DNA of 8,741 nucleotides from Rhodobacter sp. (lineage in GTDB: Bacteria; Pseudomonadota; Alphaproteobacteria; Rhodobacterales; Rhodobacteraceae). The notes beneath the pieces are model-generated. The model was not told the origin of the DNA, ran no database searches, and saw only the letters and a program-made list of their open reading frames with translations. The position numbers and the translations under genes were made by a program. Shown piece by piece: positions 5,780 to 8,741 of this stretch. Location: NCBI GenBank assembly GCA_027482795.1, contig JAIXVS010000321.1:1-8741 (forward strand), written 5' to 3'. Position 1 is the first letter of the stretch. Every line of letters begins with the position of its first letter.

Positions 5780-5795
5780 TACACGCGCGCGCGTG
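5723..5795 (+). other. Tandem GC-rich hairpins between the structural operon and VP4
   Basis: The first stem pairs GATCCCGCC (5723-5731) with GGCGGGATC (5751-5759) and extends by three more pairs across one mismatch. The second is a perfect 14-bp stem, GCGCGCGCGTGTAT (5762-5775) with its complement (5779-5792), and only a 3-nt GTA loop. Wobble pairs can lengthen it. No T-run follows. They sit where late transcription would end and just before the replication gene. They may act as a terminator or processing signal, or as an ssDNA origin. The alternating GC/GT tract may also adopt Z-DNA. Confidence 0.65.
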
Positions 5796-5846
5796 TGTGG
5801 GCGTCTCGTGTTCCCATAAAGTTAGTGACACCAAGAGGGTTTTTCG

Positions 5847-7199
5847 ATGTGTAAATCTCCTGTTCTGATCAACTCGATGGCACTGCCATGCCACAAATGC
5901 CGCGATTGCCGCGCAAATCGCCATTCTGATTTGATTGGCCGCTGTTTGGCAGAACAGTGTACCAGCTCTTTAACCCTTGCGGTGACACTTACTTACAGGG
6001 GCTTCGGCCCAGAAACTGCCGTTTTGCATTATCGCCACGTCCAGCTTTTTTTTAAGAAACTGCGCAAGGCGCGCTATAAAGTCCGCTATATTTGCGCTGG
6101 CGAATATGGCTCTAAAAAGGGCCGCGCCCACTGGCATGTTGTTCTGTTTTTCCGAGGCAAGAAATTGCCGCAGATAGTCCAAGCCCCTGATGCGCGGCAA
6201 GGTGATGATATATTCCTGCCGCGCTTTGATAATGATGACGCTGCCCGCTATGATTGGCCCCATTGGGACCACGGCTTTGCCTATTTCCAAGATGCGGGTG
6301 AGGGGTCCTTCGCGTATCTGATGAAATACGCCATGAAGGACCTTGGTGATCCTATGCAGGATCGCGGCCTGGCGATGTCCAAGTTGCCGCCCCTCGGTCA
6401 TGATTTTTTCATGCAAATGGCTCTTGATTTGGTGGAGGCTCGTCTGCCTATCCATGAACCTACGTACAGGTTTTCCCATGTCCAATATAAGGGCAAGGCC
6501 CGTGTTTTCTGGCTTCAAGGCCGTATGCGTGAAATGTTTCTCGAAAAGTATTTCGATCTCTGGGCTTTAGCCTATTCCACTGATCCTCCTTTGACTGATT
6601 TTCTCGACAATGTCGAAAAAGAAAGTTGTTATTATTTTAAGGCGTGGCAAGCTGTTTCTGATCAGTGGAATTTATTGGATTATTACGCTGACGGGGTTAC
6701 TCCTCCGCCAGAGGCTACGCCTCGCCAGCTTGTTCGGTTGGAGTTGGCTCTTATGCGCCAGCATGGTGATGATTTCTGCGACATGCAGCGGCTTCGTGAT
6801 CGCTGCACTGAAATGGGCTGGTTGCTTTACGCCCCGCCCCATTGTAATTTCTGGGTTATAGTCAAATCTCCCTTTGAGGGTGTTCTCAAGTTCAAGGATG
6901 GCAAGCAATGGCATTTTCCGCGCGAAAACCTCGCCCCGCTCTACCAATTGTTAGAGTTCAATCGCCAGTATATCGGCCTTTCCGCGCGCCTGTCGCGCGT
7001 CCCGTCCCTGCCCCACGGTACGTGGCATATACAGTCCGTTTTAGACCTGTTCCATACGCAAGACCAGCGAGAATTAGCGGTGCCTCTCCATCCGTACCAA
7101 AACACCCGTTTTTCTCAAATCGTGGCGCGGTCGCATTTGGAACAAATGCCCAAAAGGGTTTGTTCGGGTTACAACCCGTTCAACGATCCGCTGCCCTGA
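5847..7199 (+). CDS. Replication initiation protein VP4 (phiX174 A-like HUH endonuclease)
   Basis: Rolling-circle initiator that nicks the viral strand of the double-stranded form and stays covalently linked through tyrosine. It is 450 aa. The N-terminus has the VP4-type cysteine cluster CHKCRDC (residues 15-21) followed by R-rich helix. The HUH metal-binding motif is RAHWHVVLF with His95 and His97. The active site is YLMKYAMKD, giving Tyr157 and Tyr161 four residues apart, like the paired tyrosines of phiX174 gpA. ATG 5847 is supported by AGAGGG (5834-5839) at 7-nt spacing. It is separated from the upstream gene by a hairpin, so it may have its own promoter; none is obvious. The C-terminal 97 codons overlap a possible second frame (6908-7408). 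Confidence 0.93.
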   Translation: MCKSPVLINSMALPCHKCRDCRANRHSDLIGRCLAEQCTSSLTLAVTLTYRGFGPETAVLHYRHVQLFFKKLRKARYKVRYICAGEYGSKKGRAHWHVVLFFRGKKLPQIVQAPDARQGDDIFLPRFDNDDAARYDWPHWDHGFAYFQDAGEGSFAYLMKYAMKDLGDPMQDRGLAMSKLPPLGHDFFMQMALDLVEARLPIHEPTYRFSHVQYKGKARVFWLQGRMREMFLEKYFDLWALAYSTDPPLTDFLDNVEKESCYYFKAWQAVSDQWNLLDYYADGVTPPPEATPRQLVRLELALMRQHGDDFCDMQRLRDRCTEMGWLLYAPPHCNFWVIVKSPFEGVLKFKDGKQWHFPRENLAPLYQLLEFNRQYIGLSARLSRVPSLPHGTWHIQSVLDLFHTQDQRELAVPLHPYQNTRFSQIVARSHLEQMPKRVCSGYNPFNDPLP

Positions 7200-7408
7200 T
7201 TAGTCCCCTGCCCCTGCCCTCTCCTTCGTTCTCTCCTCTTTCGTCCCCTGCCCCTTCTTTTTCCGTTCAAGTCGGGTCGCTTGCTGCGGTTCAGCAGACT
7301 TCTTCTTCGGCGCTTTCTGCGCCGCGCGCCGCTAATTGCAAGCCCCGCCCTAACAATAACAAGGAAAAACGGGGTCAGTATTCTAGAAAGTTCGTGCCAT
7401 GGTGCTAG
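6908..7408 (+). CDS. Possible overlapping gene: basic Pro/Ser-rich protein, 166 aa
   Basis: An ATG-started frame overlaps the last 292 nt of VP4 in another frame and runs 209 nt past its end, over a stretch otherwise without a gene. AAGGA (6894-6898) lies 9 nt upstream of the ATG. The product is rich in Pro, Arg and Ser with no acidic residues in most of its length. Its tail is basic (KPRPNNNKEKRGQYSRKF). The pyrimidine-rich DNA at 7200-7260 encodes a PSPSFSPLSSPAP-like linker similar in style to the tail of the 171-aa protein. It could be a DNA-binding or disordered protein. Part of the composition may merely reflect VP4 codon usage read out of frame, so this call is tentative. Confidence 0.35.
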   Translation: MAFSARKPRPALPIVRVQSPVYRPFRAPVARPVPAPRYVAYTVRFRPVPYARPARISGASPSVPKHPFFSNRGAVAFGTNAQKGLFGLQPVQRSAALISPLPLPSPSFSPLSSPAPSFSVQVGSLAAVQQTSSSALSAPRAANCKPRPNNNKEKRGQYSRKFVPWC

Positions 7409-7518
7409 ATCTGTTCAACGATCTGTGGCCTCACATGGTAGAGGGCTTCTCCTTCGCGTTTAAGGTCACGCTGGTTTGTTGGGGGCTGCGCTCCCTTGGC
7501 TTCTTCAAAAAAACTTGA
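7399..7518 (+). CDS. Possible small membrane protein, 39 aa
   Basis: An ATG frame of 39 codons overlaps the end of the 166-aa frame by 10 nt and stops at TGA 7516-7518. After an acidic N-terminus (LDLFNDLWPHMVEG), residues about 16-36 form a hydrophobic/aromatic segment (FSFAFKVTLVCWGLRSLGFF) ending in KKT. This is a plausible single membrane span with a positive-inside tail. The ribosome site is weak. It could be a lysis peptide, since no phiX174 E homologue is otherwise recognised. No family is known to me. Confidence 0.33.
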   Translation: MVLDLFNDLWPHMVEGFSFAFKVTLVCWGLRSLGFFKKT

Positions 7519-7798
7519 TCCTATTGGGCAGTGACGGGGGGGTCTGGGGGGGTGGCGAACGCCCCACCAGCGGGGGGAATTGGCCTTCTTCAGGCCAAGG
7601 GGGGCATGGCCCCCTCTTGCGCGCAAAGGCGCGGCTCCCGTCCGTGGTCTATTTTCCCGATTTTTCACAATTCGGGAAATATTATTTGGGCCGCGCTTTG
7701 TTTCCATTTTGGAAACTTGCTACGCTCTTGGTGGTGCCGTTTTGCGGCATTTTCCCCATAGGTTGCGCCCTCCCCTATAGGTGCTATTTTGCAACACT
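7519..7798 (+). other. Hairpin-rich noncoding right end of the phage, candidate origin/attP region
   Basis: I see no convincing gene here. It holds many short inverted repeats: TTGGCCT/AGGCCAA (7580-7598); GGGGGC/GCCCCC just after it; TTTCCCGA/TCGGGAAA (7653-7679); GTTTCC/GGAAAC (7700-7716); TGCCG/CGGCA (7735-7749). G-runs (7537-7556) open the region. At its left edge AACTTGAT (7512-7519) matches the phiX174 origin core around the gpA nick (CAACTTG/ATATTAAT), though only 8 bases are exact. In the circle this region abuts attP. It is the best candidate for the replication origin and for ssDNA folding at the attachment site. Confidence 0.5.
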
Positions 7799-7826
7799 AC
7801 ATTACTTTTTAGTGATTATCGGATAA
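7799..7826 (+). other. Right attachment junction (attR), half-degenerate dif-like site
   Basis: The centre and one arm (7810-7826) are identical to attL, but the outer arm here is ACATTACTTTT instead of ATATTACATAA. The changed arm corresponds to the XerD half and lies on the phage side, so it is probably the arm brought in by the phage. The arm facing host DNA is the shared TTATCGGATAA. This layout fits a mobile element using a dif mimic with one good half-site plus a matching central region. Confidence 0.8.
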
Positions 7827-7837
7827 ATGGATGCAAC

Positions 7838-7861
7838 AAAAAGGGGGCGCTCGCGCCCCCT
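7838..7861 (-). terminator. Intrinsic terminator for the minus-strand nrdJ transcript
   Basis: Read on the minus strand, an 8-bp stem (AGGGGGCG with CGCCCCCT, 4-nt loop) is followed by TTTT (7841-7838). It lies about 140 nt beyond the nrdJ stop and 11 nt outside attR, on the host side. It would keep nrdJ transcripts from running antisense into the prophage. Confidence 0.72.
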
Positions 7862-7965
7862 CGCTTCGCTCACCCCCTGAGGATATTTGCATAGCGAGGA
7901 AGACGTTGGGGGTTTCATTCTTAATTCTGAAAGTATCTTCGGGCGGAAAGCTGCCAAGGCCGTTT

Positions 7966-7984
7966 GGGGGGCTGAAAGCCCCCC
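7966..7984 (-). terminator. Hairpin just after nrdJ, weak terminator-like
   Basis: A perfect 8-bp G/C stem (GGGGGGCT with AGCCCCCC, 3-nt loop) starts 15 nt after the nrdJ stop. On the minus strand it is followed by CAAACGG, not a T-run. It may be a 3' mRNA-stabilising hairpin, with the main terminator downstream. The remaining host DNA between it and attR shows no gene. Confidence 0.5.
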
Positions 7985-7999
7985 TTGGTTGTGGTCAAA

Positions 8000-8741
<742 letters not shown>

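Larger units (their letters stand above)
1524..7826 (+). mobile_element. Integrated microvirus (Microviridae prophage), complete
   Basis: A provirus bounded by a perfect 17-bp direct repeat (TAGTGATTATCGGATAA at 1524-1540 and 7810-7826), giving a 6,286-nt circular form. It carries the full Microviridae core: pilot protein VP2, major capsid protein VP1 and HUH-type initiator VP4, all intact and on one strand, plus a J-like DNA-binding peptide and an M15 peptidase. No tyrosine or serine integrase, excisionase, transposase or repressor is seen. The order VP2-J-VP1-peptidase-VP4 differs from gokushoviruses (VP1-VP2-VP3-VP4) and from phiX174. I infer kinship with the microvirus lineages of alphaproteobacteria; the exact subfamily cannot be set without a tree. 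The absence of broken genes suggests recent insertion or an inducible element. Confidence 0.93.

Noticed and set aside
5723..5795. CRISPR-like or tandem repeat array
   Set aside because: The signal is two different hairpins and a GC-alternating tract, with no repeat-spacer pattern.
7405..7707. Minus-strand 100-codon frame in the right end
   Set aside because: Opposite to the G-rich, hairpin-rich tract; no ribosome site or known motif, and it would be the only phage gene on this strand.
1599..7785. ATAGGTGCT at both ends (1599-1607 and 7777-7785) as alternative attachment repeats
   Set aside because: It is only 9 bases, lies inside the 17-bp repeats, and does not resemble a recombination site.

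Overview
The window is a piece of bacterial chromosome carrying what looks like a complete integrated single-stranded DNA phage of the Microviridae. The host is most likely an alphaproteobacterium, plausibly Rhodobacterales. That rests on the rpsB/tsf protein sequences, the long B12-dependent ribonucleotide reductase (NrdJ), moderate-to-high GC, and the kinship of the phage to microviruses known from marine alphaproteobacteria. The host assignment is inferred from general resemblance, not from a search.

Layout: (1) 1-1448, host: 3' end of rpsB, complete tsf, and a strong rho-independent terminator. (2) 1513-1540, a 28-bp dif-like XerC/XerD site forming the left junction. (3) 1524-7826, the prophage. 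It is bounded by a perfect 17-bp direct repeat (1524-1540 and 7810-7826), which implies a 6,286-nt circular phage genome. Every phage gene is on the + strand. (4) 7827-8741, host: a minus-strand terminator and the 3' end of nrdJ, running leftward.

The phage genes in order are: a 48-aa membrane-type protein, a 91-aa unknown, the DNA pilot protein (VP2), a 26-aa very basic J-like DNA-binding protein, the major capsid protein (VP1), a 171-aa putative structural protein with a coiled-coil-like helix and a Pro-Ala tail, an M15-type zinc peptidase, a 64-aa unknown, and the rolling-circle replication initiator (VP4). An overlapping basic Pro-rich ORF and a 39-aa membrane-type ORF may follow. The first five genes are joined by four successive TGATG stop-start overlaps, so they are probably one translationally coupled unit. 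VP4 would nick and replicate the genome, VP1, VP2 and the J-like peptide would build the virion, and the peptidase would cut peptidoglycan at entry or release.

The phage encodes no recognisable integrase, excisionase or repressor. Integration therefore very probably depends on the host XerC/XerD recombinases acting at dif. The left junction keeps a full dif-like site, while the right junction has one divergent arm, as expected if the phage brought an imperfect dif mimic. The host genes on both sides point toward this site, consistent with it being the chromosome-dimer resolution site. Strong hairpin pairs at 5039-5101 and 5723-5795, and a hairpin-rich right end (7519-7798), are candidates for ssDNA origins or for folded attachment-site structures.
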